NCBI GenBank assembly: GCA_945952025.1
Contig: CAMFGW010000002.1
Location: 62,001-126,000, forward strand
Reading direction: 5' to 3'
Length of the DNA: 64,000 bases
Origin: an uncultured Paracoccaceae bacterium
GTDB taxonomy: Bacteria > Pseudomonadota > Alphaproteobacteria > Rhodobacterales > Rhodobacteraceae
Positions within the stretch are counted from its first letter, which is position 1; every line of letters starts with the position of its first letter. Made by a program: the position numbers and the translations under genes. Shown here piece after piece: positions 25,354-35,497 of this stretch. The notes beneath the pieces were generated by a model. The model saw only the letters and a program-made list of their open reading frames with translations. It was not told the DNA's origin and ran no database searches.

Positions 25354-26457
25354 CTATTGCACAACGAACTCTGCATGAAGCGCCCCGGCGGCGTTGATGC
25401 TTTTCAGGATGTCGATCATGTCGCGCGGTGACACGCCGAGCGCGTTCAGCCCCGCCACCACCTCGGAGAGGGAGGTCCCGGCGGGGACCTCGGCCATGCC
25501 GATCCCCGGCTCCTCCTGCACGCTTGCCTTCGTGCGCGGCACGATCACCGTCTCGCCTTGCGCGAAGGGGCTCGGCATCACGGCCTCGGGCGCCTCCTCA
25601 ACCCTCAACGTCAGGTTGCCCTGACTGACGGCGACACGGGCGATGCGCACATCTTGCCCCATGACGATGGTGCCCGACCGCTGGTCCACGACGACCCGCG
25701 CACGTTGTTCGGGGCTGATCTCGATATTCTCGACCCGGCCAAGGACATGGGCGGGCGAGGACATGCCGGTCGCCCCGATCGACAGGGCGACGGTTCCGGC
25801 GTCGGTCATCTCGGCGACCCGGCGCCCGAACTCGCGGTTGATGGCCTCTTCGATGCGGGCGGCGGTGGTGAAATCGGGGGTGCGCAGGGCCAGCCGGACG
25901 GTCCCGAGCTTGGTGAAGTCGAAGGCGATCTCGCGCTCGACCCGCGCGCCCGACGGGATCGTGCCCGAGGTCGGCACGCCCTGCACGACCTTCGCCGCCT
26001 GACCCTCGGCCGAGGCTCCGCCGGCGATGATCTCGCCCTGGGCCACCGCGTAGATCTGGCCGTCGGCCGCGTTGAGGGGCGTCATGACCAGCGTGCCGCC
26101 CAAGAGGCTCTTCGCGTCCCCGATGGCAGACACAGTGACGTCGATCTGGCCGCCGGCCCGCGCGAAGGGCGGCAGCGTCGCGGTGACGAAGACGGCGGCG
26201 ACGTTCTTTGGCCGGAAGTTTTCGCCGGTCACGTTGACGCCCAGCCGTTCCAGGAGGTTCGACATGATCTCTTCGGTGAAGGGCGCGTTCCTCAGACCGT
26301 CGCCGGTGCCGTTCAGCCCGACGACCAGCCCGTAGCCGACCAGATCGTTGCCGCGCACCCCGTCGAACTCGACCAGGTCCTTCAGGCGCACGGGTTCGGC
26401 CAGCGCCGGAAGGGCGAGTGTCAGGGCGAGGAGAAAGGAGAGCAGGTGCCGGATCAT
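25354..26457 (-). CDS. flgI: Flagellar P-ring protein FlgI
   Basis: This 367-residue P-ring protein of the flagellar basal body is exported to the periplasm by Sec. It begins with a signal peptide (FLLALTLALPALA). Family blocks are VGLNGTGDGLRNAPFT near 50, NVAAVFVTATLPPFARAGGQID near 82 and the C-terminal LNALGVSPRDMIDILKSINAAGALHAE. The length is typical. Its ATG overlaps the flgL stop by four bases (ATGA). It is the last gene of the flagellar run. Confidence 0.97.
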   Translation of the reverse strand: MIRHLLSFLLALTLALPALAEPVRLKDLVEFDGVRGNDLVGYGLVVGLNGTGDGLRNAPFTEEIMSNLLERLGVNVTGENFRPKNVAAVFVTATLPPFARAGGQIDVTVSAIGDAKSLLGGTLVMTPLNAADGQIYAVAQGEIIAGGASAEGQAAKVVQGVPTSGTIPSGARVEREIAFDFTKLGTVRLALRTPDFTTAARIEEAINREFGRRVAEMTDAGTVALSIGATGMSSPAHVLGRVENIEISPEQRARVVVDQRSGTIVMGQDVRIARVAVSQGNLTLRVEEAPEAVMPSPFAQGETVIVPRTKASVQEEPGIGMAEVPAGTSLSEVVAGLNALGVSPRDMIDILKSINAAGALHAEFVVQ

Positions 26458-27470
26458 CTGAGGTAGTCCGCAAGCGACAGGCCCGACAGGCGGGCGGTGA
26501 TCTGGTAGAGCGTCTCGAGCCGCGTTTTCGTGTCCTCGAGCGCGGTCGCCGTCTCGTAGGGATCGGCCGAGGCGATCTTGGTGCGTGCGATCTGCAGCGC
26601 GGTTTCCTCGGCACTCGCACGCGTTCCGGCCAGCCCGATGTGCGCCTCGACCGAGCCGACCGCGCCCCGAAGGTCCGACATCTGACTGCCTGCGGTCATC
26701 AGCTGCTCGCCCGCGGTCCTCATCATCAGCGACTGACCGGTCCGGTCGCCGGGCAGCGCGCCCTCGGCCACGAGCGCTGCGAGCGCGAGGCCCTTCAGCG
26801 TGTCGCGGATCGCGGGATCGGTCGCGGTGGTGGTCAGGGACACGCCGTCGCCATCGCCAAGGCGAAAGGGCGCGCTGGGTGTCGCAGAGCCGCCATAGAT
26901 CTGGTCTGTGAAGCCATTGCCGCCCGCAGGCGCCGCGAACCAGGCGTCGACGGCCGAAATGACGCCAGCCGCCGACACCTGTCCGGTGATGGCGGCCGTC
27001 AACCCGTTCAGCAAGTCCTGCCCGCCGGCGAGCGGCTTCTGGTCGGTCGCGGCGCCCGACAGGGCATAGCGGTCGCCCGCGCGGACATTCAGCGCCGCGA
27101 CGGCCGAAAAGAGCCTTTGCCGCGCATCCTGGGCGCCGGCCTGGATCTGCGTCGGATTGGCGTTGGTTCCGGCCTGCAAGAGCGTGGGGGCGGCGTCGGT
27201 CGCAAGGGTCTGCGTGGTTTCGAGCGCGCGCTGGACCGTTTCCGCAAAGAGCGTCGCTTCGGCATTGGCGGTCTTGTAGGCGCCTAGTGCCGAAAGGCTG
27301 TGGTCGATGGCCGAAAGCGCGCGGAAGTCTCCCGCCGTCGCCTGGGCGAGGTCGGATTTTTCGCCCGTCGTCATTTCCTGCGTGAGGCGCGTCAGGGTCG
27401 TCTTCAGAAGGCTCGACTGGCGGCCCAGGAGCGCCTGGCGGGCCATGTCGCCGCTGTTGATCGGTGTCAT
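26454..27470 (-). CDS. flgL: Flagellar hook-filament junction protein FlgL
   Basis: This 338-residue protein connects hook and filament. It has flagellin-like terminal helices: residues 1-50 with SLLKTTLTRLTQEMTTGEKSD, and the last 60 with YETATALEDTKTRLETLYQITARLSGLSLADYLR. The variable middle is short. It follows flgK after three bases and overlaps flgI. FlgL needs FlgK at the same joint, which fits their coupling. Confidence 0.9.
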   Translation of the reverse strand: MTPINSGDMARQALLGRQSSLLKTTLTRLTQEMTTGEKSDLAQATAGDFRALSAIDHSLSALGAYKTANAEATLFAETVQRALETTQTLATDAAPTLLQAGTNANPTQIQAGAQDARQRLFSAVAALNVRAGDRYALSGAATDQKPLAGGQDLLNGLTAAITGQVSAAGVISAVDAWFAAPAGGNGFTDQIYGGSATPSAPFRLGDGDGVSLTTTATDPAIRDTLKGLALAALVAEGALPGDRTGQSLMMRTAGEQLMTAGSQMSDLRGAVGSVEAHIGLAGTRASAEETALQIARTKIASADPYETATALEDTKTRLETLYQITARLSGLSLADYLR

Positions 27471-27473
27471 GGA

Positions 27474-28937
27474 TCAGATTCCCAGAAGCTGTTGCATGAG
27501 GTCGTCGACGGTCTTCAGGACGCGGGCGTTGGCCGAATAGGCATGCTCGATCGAGATCAGCGATTGCAGCTCGGCGTCGGTATCGACACCGTCCTGCTTT
27601 TCGAGGTCCGAAAGGCTCGTCTGGCGCGCGGCGGTGAAAGCCTGTCGTGCATCTGCGGCGAGCCGGTCCGAGGCGATCTGCGACAGGACGTCAGACACGA
27701 GCCCGGCGGTCGAACGCGCGGCGCCGATGAAGGGGCCTGAGGCGGGAACGCGGCTTGCGTCGAGCGCATCCTGCAGGCGCAGGATCTGGGCGGCCTGGCC
27801 GGAATCCCCTGGCGTCACCGCGCCGAGCCCGTCGCGGATCCGCCAGAGCGCGCCGCCCTGGCCCGGGTCTGCGGCGGCATTGACCGTCAGCCTGCCGGCG
27901 AGACCGACCTCGTCAAGCGGTTGCGTGGGCAGGAAGGTGTTGCCGCCATCGGTCAGAAGGCCGGCGGCGCCGGTTGCGAGTGTCGGGTCGATGGTCGGGG
28001 ACTGGAAACGCTCGACCAGGTTGCGGGCAAGCGCGTCGGCCTGGGCCTGGACTGCGGGGGCAAGCTCGTCGCGCACGGCGAGCGCCGCACCCAGCAGGCC
28101 GCCGCCAAGGACGGAGCTGTCGTTCGGCTGCACTGGCTGGCCGTTGATCGTCAGGCCAGAGAGCGCGCCCGAGGCGAGCGTCATGTCGGGCGTGATGACG
28201 CCGACGGGGGAAAAGCCGATCTGGGCGGGGTTGCCTTCCAAAAGGATGGCGCCGCCGGTGGTGAAAAGCGCGATCTGGTCATGGTCGCGCGACATTTCGC
28301 GCACCGGCACGATCTGGGAGATGCGATCGACGAGCCGCTGGCGCTGGTCCATGAGCGCGGCCGCGTCGCGACCCGAGGCGCGTTCGGTCAGGATGTCGGC
28401 GTTCAGCTTGTCGACCTGGCCGAGGGTGGTGTTCAGCTCTTTCACCAGCGTGCCGGCCTGGGCGTCGGCATCCATGCGGGCCTGCTGGACGGTCGTGGTG
28501 ATGTCCTTGAGCTTGGATGCGATGTCGGTGGCGGCGGTCAGCACGCCTTGCAGGCGCGGTTCGCTGTCGGGGCGGCTCGCGGCCTGAAGAAGTGCAGTCG
28601 AAAGGGTCGCGATTTTGTCGCCAAGGGCGCCGGGGCTGCCCGGTGTTCCGAAAGCGCCCTCTGCGGCCGACAGGAAGGCGGTGCGGGCGTCGGCGTTGGC
28701 GGCGGCGGCATCGGCCAGACGCCGGTCGCCCAGGATGGCGCGGTTGACCGACCGGGTGATGCCGTCGATGCGCACGCCCGCGCCCTGGCCACCGATCGAC
28801 AGGGCGCTGAGGCCCAGTTCGCGGCGGCCGTAGCCCGGCGTGCGGGCGTTCGCGACGTTTGCCGACACGACTTCGGCCCCGCGCGAGGCGGCGCCGAGGC
28901 CGGACAGGGCGTTGGCAAGGGTTGAGGACAGGCTCAC
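27474..28937 (-). CDS. flgK: Flagellar hook-associated protein FlgK
   Basis: This 487-residue hook-associated protein 1 opens with LSSTLANALSGLGAASRGAEVVS and NVANARTPGYGRRELG (residues 15-40), the flagellar rod/hook N-motif. It ends with the D0 helix SLISIEHAYSANARVLKTVDDLMQQLLGI. The length is normal. It is exported by the flagellar type III apparatus. Its gene starts 10 bases after the flgE stop. Confidence 0.95.
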   Translation of the reverse strand: MSLSSTLANALSGLGAASRGAEVVSANVANARTPGYGRRELGLSALSIGGQGAGVRIDGITRSVNRAILGDRRLADAAAANADARTAFLSAAEGAFGTPGSPGALGDKIATLSTALLQAASRPDSEPRLQGVLTAATDIASKLKDITTTVQQARMDADAQAGTLVKELNTTLGQVDKLNADILTERASGRDAAALMDQRQRLVDRISQIVPVREMSRDHDQIALFTTGGAILLEGNPAQIGFSPVGVITPDMTLASGALSGLTINGQPVQPNDSSVLGGGLLGAALAVRDELAPAVQAQADALARNLVERFQSPTIDPTLATGAAGLLTDGGNTFLPTQPLDEVGLAGRLTVNAAADPGQGGALWRIRDGLGAVTPGDSGQAAQILRLQDALDASRVPASGPFIGAARSTAGLVSDVLSQIASDRLAADARQAFTAARQTSLSDLEKQDGVDTDAELQSLISIEHAYSANARVLKTVDDLMQQLLGI

Positions 28938-28947
28938 CTAGGGACCC

Positions 28948-30255
28948 TTAGCGCTTGATGTTGGTGGTTTCCTGCAGCATCTCGTCGACCGTCTGGATGA
29001 CCTTTGCGTTCGAGGAATAGGCGCGCTGGGTCTGGATCAGGTTGGTCAGTTCCGCTGCCACGTCGGTCGCCGAGCCCTCGCGGGCATAGCCGACGACGGC
29101 GCCGGTCGGACCGTCGCCTGCATTCCACAGGAAGAACGAGCCGGACTGGGGCGAGATCTGGTAGGTCTGGGCATTGAGCGAGATGAGCCCGTTGGGGTTC
29201 GGCACGTCGACGACCGGGATCTGGTAGATCCGCCGGGTGAAGCCCGTGTCGTAGGTCGCGGTGACAAAGCCGTTGTCATCGACCTCGACCGAAGTCAGGT
29301 TGCCGACCGGCGAGCCGTCCTTGGTCAGAGAGGTCGGCGCGAAACTGTCCGACAGTTGCGTGAGCCCGTTCGCATCGCCGAGCTTGCCGATGGTCATGGT
29401 CATCGGGCCGCCCGCCACGGTCAGCGCCAGCGTGCCGTCCGTGGCATTGTAGGCGCCGCCCGCCAGCGTCGTGACCGAGGCGAGCGTGCCGCCGTTCGCG
29501 CGGGTGGCATCGAAGGTCAGGGTATATTGGCCGATCACCGCGTTGCCTTGCGCGGAATCGCGGATTTCCATGGTCCAGCTGTTCGAGGAGCCGGTCGCCG
29601 GAACGCTGGGCGTGAAGCTGATATTCAGCTTTTCGGAGGTGCCGAGGTTGCCGAAATATTCGATCGACAGGGGAAGCGGCGTGCCGCTTTTTCCGGCTGC
29701 GGTTTCGGTGGCTGGCAGGTTCACGCCCAGGTTCATCCTGGTCGTGGGGTCGCCGGCGGTCTGGTTGGTGTTGATGATGACGGGTTGGAGCCCGGCCATC
29801 GTGTCGCGCGGCAGGACCGGGATCGAGCCGTCGGCATTGGCGGCCCAGCCCAGCAGGACCAGGCCCGACTGGGTCTTCAGGACGCCGTTCGCATCGGGCC
29901 GGAAGGCGCCGGTCGTCGTCATCATCATCGGCCGTTCGCCAGTCGTCGAGTTCAGCGAGACGGCCGTCGTGACGGGCAGCATGCCGCGCCCGGAAATCGC
30001 GAGGTCGAGCGCGTTGCCGGTGCCGACCAGGGGGCCGCGTTCGTCGATGAGGCGCGTCGTTGTCGCGCGGACGCCGCCGGCCGAATAGGCGCCGGAGCCC
30101 GGGGCCTGGTTGATGACGATATTTTCGAAGTCGGTATCGGCGCGCTTGTAGCCGTAGGTGCCGGAGTTCGAGATGTTGTCCGAAATGGTGGCGAGGCGCG
30201 TCGAATTGGCGGCCAGGCCCGCGACGCCCGCGTGCAGGGAGGAGGAAATGGACAT
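28948..30255 (-). CDS. flgE: Flagellar hook protein FlgE
   Basis: This 435-residue hook subunit opens with SLHAGVAGLAANSTRLATISDN and ISNSGTYGYKR (residues 5-40). Its C-terminus LTNLIQTQRAYSSNAKVIQTVDEMLQETTNIKR is the conserved D0 helix. The start at 30255 is chosen because the family motif begins at once. An upstream in-frame ATG at 30300 would add 15 non-conserved residues. It is the first hook gene of the run, 94 bases after motB. Confidence 0.94.
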   Translation of the reverse strand: MSISSSLHAGVAGLAANSTRLATISDNISNSGTYGYKRADTDFENIVINQAPGSGAYSAGGVRATTTRLIDERGPLVGTGNALDLAISGRGMLPVTTAVSLNSTTGERPMMMTTTGAFRPDANGVLKTQSGLVLLGWAANADGSIPVLPRDTMAGLQPVIINTNQTAGDPTTRMNLGVNLPATETAAGKSGTPLPLSIEYFGNLGTSEKLNISFTPSVPATGSSNSWTMEIRDSAQGNAVIGQYTLTFDATRANGGTLASVTTLAGGAYNATDGTLALTVAGGPMTMTIGKLGDANGLTQLSDSFAPTSLTKDGSPVGNLTSVEVDDNGFVTATYDTGFTRRIYQIPVVDVPNPNGLISLNAQTYQISPQSGSFFLWNAGDGPTGAVVGYAREGSATDVAAELTNLIQTQRAYSSNAKVIQTVDEMLQETTNIKR

Positions 30256-30349
30256 GGGGAGCCTTTCTGAGCAGCGTCCGTCCTGTCCAACCTCATCCAT
30301 CGACCCTTAACATCGCCCTAACGGGCAAGTGGCCCGCGCCCTTCTTTCG

Positions 30350-31201
30350 CTAAACTTTTCCCGGTCGGAGGAGCACGATCTCGATCCGGTTGTTGCGGGG
30401 GGCGGCCGGGTTGCGGTAGGCTGGCTTGCGGTCGGCAAAGCCGGTCACGCGCTGGAACCTTTCGCGGTCGATGCCGCCGGCCTCGATCAGGGCGCGCATC
30501 TGCATGGCGCGGGCGGACGAGAGTTGCCATTCGGGCTTTTCCCGGACGACCGCCGGGACCGACGCCAGATAGCCGTTCACCGCGACCTTGTTCGTCACCA
30601 GGCCAAAGACCTTGGCGGCGACGCCCGCAAGCTCTGTCGCGACCTTCGAGGGGACATCGCTGTTTTCCTCGAAAAGCGGTTCGCCTTCGGTGTCGAAGAA
30701 TTCGACGATCAGCCCCTCGTCGGTCAGGCGGGTGTTGACGTGGCGCATCAGGTTTTCGCTGACCATGCTTTCGCCGCCAAGACCCATCAGCGCCTCTTCG
30801 ATGCGGCGCGCATCCTTGTCGAAGGCGGCCTTCGCATTGTCGTTGGTCGTGTCGGACCCGGTCTGGCCCTGCGCCTGGTTCTGGACGGTGGGCTTCAATG
30901 CCGAGGCGCCGGTGCCCTGCTGGGCGATCTGGTCTTCGGACATGACGCTTTCTCCGCCGAACGAGCCGTCACCGCCGCCCGAAATGCGCGAGAGCGGGAT
31001 CGTCGGACTGAAATAGTCCGCGATGCCCTTGCGTTGCTTTTCCGTCGTTGCGTTCAACAGCCACATCAGCATGAAAAAGGCCATCATCGCGGTCACGAAG
31101 TCCGCGTAGGCGACTTTCCAGGCGCCGCCATGATGGCCGCCGCCGCCTATTACCTTTTTTCGCTTGATGATGACTGGCGCGGCATTCGTCTGCCCGGCCA
31201 T
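30350..31201 (-). CDS. motB: Flagellar motor protein MotB
   Basis: This 283-residue stator protein has the single membrane helix VAYADFVTAMMAFFMLMWLLN at residues 30-50, with the proton-binding aspartate in ADFVTAMMA. The C-terminal OmpA-like peptidoglycan-binding domain (about 150-280) has SSARAMQMRALIEAGG near 226 and AAPRNNRIEIVLL near 268. MotA is not adjacent within the window. It precedes flgE on the same strand and probably belongs to the same transcript. Confidence 0.94.
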   Translation of the reverse strand: MAGQTNAAPVIIKRKKVIGGGGHHGGAWKVAYADFVTAMMAFFMLMWLLNATTEKQRKGIADYFSPTIPLSRISGGGDGSFGGESVMSEDQIAQQGTGASALKPTVQNQAQGQTGSDTTNDNAKAAFDKDARRIEEALMGLGGESMVSENLMRHVNTRLTDEGLIVEFFDTEGEPLFEENSDVPSKVATELAGVAAKVFGLVTNKVAVNGYLASVPAVVREKPEWQLSSARAMQMRALIEAGGIDRERFQRVTGFADRKPAYRNPAAPRNNRIEIVLLRPGKV

Positions 31202-31278
31202 TCCACCACCCGTTCTTCACCCGAGGGCGACACTAGCAGCCAGGGATTAACGGAAGGTTGAGCCGGCAAGTCCCCGGT

Positions 31279-32586
31279 TCAGACCTCGACGGCGAGGGCC
31301 TTCTGGTCGCCCACCTCGAACACGCGGCGGTAGCGGGCCACCTGATCCGCCGGGCCCATGGCCTTGTTCGGATTGTCCGACAGCTTGACGGTCGGGCGGC
31401 CTTCGGCGCGCACCGCCTTGCAGACGAGAGAGAAGGGGGCGAGCCCGTCGCCGGGGACCAGTCCACGGAAGTCGTTCGTCAAGAGCGTGCCCCAGCCGAA
31501 CGAGACCTTGACCCGGCCCTGGAAGCGGGCGTGAAGGTTGATGATCGTGTCGACATCAAGCCCGTCCGAGAAGATCAGAAGCTTCTCGCGCGGGTCCTCG
31601 CCACGCTCACGCCACCAGTTGATCGCGGTTTCGGCGCCCTTGACCGGATCGCCGGAATCGATGCGCATCCCGGTCCATTTCGCCAGCCAGTCGGGCGCGT
31701 GCTTCAGGAAACCGGCGGTGCCGTAGGTGTCGGGCAGGATGATGCGCAGGTTGCCGTCATGTTCCTCGTGCCAGTCGGCCAGGACGCGGTAGGGGGCCTG
31801 GCGCAGCGCCTCGTCCGAATCGGCGAGTGCGGCGTAGACCATGGGCAGTTCGTGGGCGTTGGTGCCGATCGCCTCGATGTCGCGCGACATGGCGATGCGG
31901 CAGTTCGATGTGCCGATGAAGGCGCCGCCGCGGTCCGAGGTGCCCAAGCCCTCGATCATGGCCTGCACGCACCAGTCCTGCCACAGGAAGGAATGCCGGC
32001 GCCTGGTGCCGAAGTCGGCGATCCGCAGGCCGGGGACCGCGCGCAGGCGTTCGATCTTTTCCCAGAGCCGGGCCATGGCGCGGGCGTAGAGGACCTGAAG
32101 CTCGAACATGCCCATGGTGGAGAGGACCGCGCGCGAGCGCAGTTCCATCAGGACGGCGAGCGCGGGGATCTCCCACAGCATGACCTCGGGCCAGCGGCCC
32201 TCGAATGTCAGCTCATACTGGCCATCGCGCTTTTCCAGGTGATAGGGCGGCAGGCGCAGGTTTTCGAACCATTCCATGAAGTCGGGGCTGAACATCTGGC
32301 GCTTGCCGTAGAAGGTGTTGCCGCGCAACCAGGTGCTTTCGCCGCGTGTGAGCGAGAGAGAGCGGACATGGTCGAGTTGTTCGCGCAGCTCGCCTTCGTC
32401 GATCAGGTCGGCCAGGCGGATCTTCGTTGACCGGTTGATGAGGCTGAAGGTGACATGCGTGTCCGGCCGGTTGCGGAAAATCGACTGGCACATCAAGAGC
32501 TTGTAGAAGTCGTCGTCCAGGATCGAGCGGACGATGGGGTCGATCTTCCAGTTGTGGTTGTAGACGCGGGTGGCGATGTCGGGCAT
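31279..32586 (-). CDS. pncB: Nicotinate phosphoribosyltransferase
   Basis: This 435-residue enzyme of the NAD salvage (Preiss-Handler) pathway joins nicotinate to PRPP. Visible blocks are [14 protein letters not shown] near 24, [18 protein letters not shown] near 90, FGTRRRHSF near 195 with the phospho-accepting histidine, and IGTSNCRIA near 225. [12 protein letters not shown] lies near 317 and [12 protein letters not shown] near 370. Its ATG follows the pncA stop by one base, so the two steps (amide hydrolysis, then ribosylation) form an operon. Confidence 0.96.
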   Translation of the reverse strand: MPDIATRVYNHNWKIDPIVRSILDDDFYKLLMCQSIFRNRPDTHVTFSLINRSTKIRLADLIDEGELREQLDHVRSLSLTRGESTWLRGNTFYGKRQMFSPDFMEWFENLRLPPYHLEKRDGQYELTFEGRWPEVMLWEIPALAVLMELRSRAVLSTMGMFELQVLYARAMARLWEKIERLRAVPGLRIADFGTRRRHSFLWQDWCVQAMIEGLGTSDRGGAFIGTSNCRIAMSRDIEAIGTNAHELPMVYAALADSDEALRQAPYRVLADWHEEHDGNLRIILPDTYGTAGFLKHAPDWLAKWTGMRIDSGDPVKGAETAINWWRERGEDPREKLLIFSDGLDVDTIINLHARFQGRVKVSFGWGTLLTNDFRGLVPGDGLAPFSLVCKAVRAEGRPTVKLSDNPNKAMGPADQVARYRRVFEVGDQKALAVEV

Positions 32587-32587
32587 G

Positions 32588-33208
32588 TCAGTCCACCAGC
32601 CTGACGCCTGCGGCGCGCATCTGGCCGATCGCGTCGGCGAGCGAGCCATTGAGGTCGATGGCCCGGCTCGCGCCCAGGTCCACGGTCACGGCAAAGCCGA
32701 GCCGGGCGGCGTCGAGCGCGGAATAGGCCACGCAGAAATCGGTGGCGAGGCCGGCGATGGTCAGCTCGCTCAGCCCCCGCGCGCGCAGGTAGCCTTCAAG
32801 CCCGGTGGGCGTCTTGCGGTCGTTTTCGAAGAAGGCGGAATAGCTGTCGATCTTTGGGTCATAGCCCTTGCGCAGGATCATGGCGGCCCGGTCGAGGCTG
32901 AGGTCGGCGTGGAAGTCGGCTCCCCTTGAACCCTGCACGCAATGGACCGGCCAGAGGACCTGGGGGCCATAGGGCATTTCGATCATCGAGAAAGGCTCGG
33001 CGCCCGGGTGGTTCGCGGCGAAGGACGAATGGTTCGCCGGGTGCCAATCCTGGGTCAGGACGACGCTCTGGAAGGCGCGCATCATGGCGTTGATGCGGGG
33101 CAGAATCGCGTCGCCGTCGGTCACGGCAAGCGAGCCGCCGGGGCAGAAGTCGTTCTGCACGTCGATGACGATCAAGGCGTCGGGCAGGGCTTCGGGCTTC
33201 GGGTGCAT
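32588..33208 (-). CDS. pncA: Nicotinamidase
   Basis: This 206-residue isochorismatase-fold hydrolase converts nicotinamide to nicotinate. The catalytic triad is D16 in VIDVQNDF, K114 in ILRKGYD and C159 in [11 protein letters not shown]. The metal ligands are D54, H56 and H60 in QDWHPANH. The length matches the family. It is directly upstream of pncB on the same strand, giving a complete two-gene nicotinamide salvage unit. Confidence 0.96.
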   Translation of the reverse strand: MHPKPEALPDALIVIDVQNDFCPGGSLAVTDGDAILPRINAMMRAFQSVVLTQDWHPANHSSFAANHPGAEPFSMIEMPYGPQVLWPVHCVQGSRGADFHADLSLDRAAMILRKGYDPKIDSYSAFFENDRKTPTGLEGYLRARGLSELTIAGLATDFCVAYSALDAARLGFAVTVDLGASRAIDLNGSLADAIGQMRAAGVRLVD

Positions 33209-33339
33209 CCGCTCCTCCGTTTCCGCCAGAGGTAAGGAGGGGGCGGGGTGGGGTCAACCGGATCGTGTGCGAAGCGGGTTGCCCCTGCGGGAGGCGGCTG
33301 CTAATCGGTCCGCCCTTTACCCGCACCCGGAGGCGTCCC

Positions 33340-34578
33340 CTGACCCTGACGATCGGACTGGATTTCGGCACATCGAACACCTCTGCCGCCGTGCTTCGGG
33401 ACGGGCGGCCCGAGGTCTTGCAGCTGGAGCCGGGGCGGGCGGTGCTGCCGACGGCGATCTTCCTGGACTATGCGGCCCGTGCGACGCATTACGGATCGGA
33501 CGCGGTTGCCGCGATGATCGAGGGGCGGCGCGGGCGGTTCATGCGGGCCTTGAAGTCGATCCTCGGGACGCCGCTGGCGCGCGAGCGGCGGACGTTCCTG
33601 AACGAACGGCTGACACTTCTGGAGATCATCGCGCGCTTCCTGGCCGAGGTCCGGGCGCGGGCGGGCGCTGCGATCGGGGGTGAAGTGACCGGCGTCGTCG
33701 CGGGGCGGCCGGTGCATTTCCACCCGAACGCCGCGCGTGATGCCAGGGCCGAGGCAGATCTGGCGGAATGCTATGCGATGGCGGGCTTCACCAGCCTGCG
33801 CTTCCTGCCCGAGCCCGAGGCGGCGGCGCTGGCCGCCGGGCCGGGGCCGGCGGGCGAGGTCGGGCTGATTGTCGACATCGGGGGCGGCACGTCGGACTTC
33901 ACGCTCTTCCGGGCGGCGGCACAGGGCGGCATCGACGTGCTGGCCAGCCACGGCGTGCGCATCGGCGGCACGGACTTCGACCGGGCGCTGTCACTCCAGC
34001 ATGTCATGCCGCTTTTCGGGCTGGGCGGCGAGTTGCGCAACGAGATCGGGCCCGGCCGCCATGACGTGCCGCGCGCGATGTTCGTCGAACTGGCCAGCTG
34101 GGAGAAGATCGCCTTCATCTATGGGCCGGACAACTTGCGCGCGGCGAAACTCATGGCGCGGCAGGCGGTCACGCCCGAGCGGCTGCGGCGGCTGGTGACG
34201 GTGCTGGAGATGGAGCAGGGCCACGAGGTCGCCTTCGCGGTCGAGGCGGCGAAGATCGCGGCCAATGGCGGGGCGGGGGTCGGCAGGATCGACCTTGGCA
34301 TGGTCGAGCGCGGCCTTGCGCCGGTCCTGACCGGGGATGACCTGATGACAGGGCTCTGGCCCTTCGCCGAAAAGATCGGCGAGGCGGTGGGGGTGACACT
34401 CGCGCGCGCCGGGTTGCCGCCCGCTCAGGTCGGGCGGGTGATCTTCGTTGGCGGGTCGAGCCTTGTGACGGTCATCGACCGGCTCTTGCGGGCGACCTTT
34501 CCGGCGGCGCGGTTCGAGACGGCCGAGGTCTTTACCGCGGTGGTCGACGGGCTGGCGCTTGCCACGGCAGAGCGGTGA
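33340..34578 (+). CDS. Hsp70-family protein (YegD-like)
   Basis: This 412-residue actin-like ATPase is the nucleotide-binding domain of Hsp70 without the peptide-binding domain, as in YegD. Motifs are [15 protein letters not shown] near residue 3-17, [13 protein letters not shown] near 155, [14 protein letters not shown] near 180 and [17 protein letters not shown] near 367. The start is set at CTG 33340 because GGAGG lies six bases upstream and the protein then begins like family members. No ATG fits; a GTG at 33265 would add 25 residues with several cysteines. Cellular role is unknown. Confidence 0.8.
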   Translation: MTLTIGLDFGTSNTSAAVLRDGRPEVLQLEPGRAVLPTAIFLDYAARATHYGSDAVAAMIEGRRGRFMRALKSILGTPLARERRTFLNERLTLLEIIARFLAEVRARAGAAIGGEVTGVVAGRPVHFHPNAARDARAEADLAECYAMAGFTSLRFLPEPEAAALAAGPGPAGEVGLIVDIGGGTSDFTLFRAAAQGGIDVLASHGVRIGGTDFDRALSLQHVMPLFGLGGELRNEIGPGRHDVPRAMFVELASWEKIAFIYGPDNLRAAKLMARQAVTPERLRRLVTVLEMEQGHEVAFAVEAAKIAANGGAGVGRIDLGMVERGLAPVLTGDDLMTGLWPFAEKIGEAVGVTLARAGLPPAQVGRVIFVGGSSLVTVIDRLLRATFPAARFETAEVFTAVVDGLALATAER

Positions 34579-34618
34579 GGGGCTTGCGCGGGGGGCGGTC
34601 AGGGTCCAATCAGGCGCC

Positions 34619-35497
34619 ATGCTGACCGTCGCCGCCCTTTACCGATTCACCCGCTTCGATGACCCGGCCGCACTCCGCGCGCCGCTTCTGGCGCTGTGCG
34701 AGGCCGAAGGGGTGCGGGGCAGCCTTCTGCTGGCGACCGAGGGGATCAACGGCACGATCGCAGGGTCCGCGGCGGGCATCGGGGCGGTTCTGGCCCATAT
34801 CCGCAGCCTGCCGGGCTGCGAGGCGCTCGACTGGAAGCAATCCACCGCAGAGGCCATGCCCTTTGGCCGGATGAAGGTGCGGCTCAAGCGGGAAATCGTG
34901 ACCATGGGGGTCGAGGGGATCGACCCGCGCCTTTCTGTCGGGCGCTATGTCGTGCCGCGGGACTGGAACGTGCTGATCTCTGATCCGGACGTTGCGGTGA
35001 TCGACACGCGGAACGATTACGAGGTGCAGATCGGCACCTTCCGGGGCGCGGTCGATCCGGGCATCGGCACCTTCCGCGCCTTCCCGGACTGGTGGCGGGC
35101 GCACGCCGACCAGTTCGCGGGCAAGCGCATCGCCATGTTCTGCACCGGCGGCATCCGGTGCGAGAAGTCGACGGCCTTCCTGAAGTCCGAAGGCGTGGCC
35201 GAGGTCTACCACCTGCAGGGCGGCATCCTGAAGTATCTGGAAGAGGTGCCCGAGGAGGAAAGCCTTTGGGACGGCGACTGCTTCGTCTTTGACGAGCGGG
35301 TGTCGGTCGGGCATGGGCTGGCGCCGGGCCCCCATGTCCTGTGCCGATCCTGCCGCCGGCCGCTATCGCCCGAGGATCGGGTAAGGCCAGAGTTCGAAGA
35401 GGGCGTGTCGTGCGCCAATTGCCTGTCGGAAAAGGACGAGGCGCACCGCGCCGGCTGCCGCGAGCGCCAGCGGCAGATGAGCCGTCTCAGCGGTTGA
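34619..35497 (+). CDS. trhO: tRNA uridine-34 hydroxylase (rhodanese-like)
   Basis: This 292-residue TrhO/YceA protein makes 5-hydroxyuridine at wobble position 34 of tRNA. The N-terminal ferredoxin-like part contains [14 protein letters not shown] near 37. The rhodanese domain (about 120-215) has [15 protein letters not shown] near 126 and the catalytic cysteine in [16 protein letters not shown] near 178. A C-terminal zinc-like cluster CRSCRRP and CANC follows near 240-275. It overlaps the convergent glycosyltransferase by 11 bases at the 3' end. Confidence 0.93.
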   Translation: MLTVAALYRFTRFDDPAALRAPLLALCEAEGVRGSLLLATEGINGTIAGSAAGIGAVLAHIRSLPGCEALDWKQSTAEAMPFGRMKVRLKREIVTMGVEGIDPRLSVGRYVVPRDWNVLISDPDVAVIDTRNDYEVQIGTFRGAVDPGIGTFRAFPDWWRAHADQFAGKRIAMFCTGGIRCEKSTAFLKSEGVAEVYHLQGGILKYLEEVPEEESLWDGDCFVFDERVSVGHGLAPGPHVLCRSCRRPLSPEDRVRPEFEEGVSCANCLSEKDEAHRAGCRERQRQMSRLSG

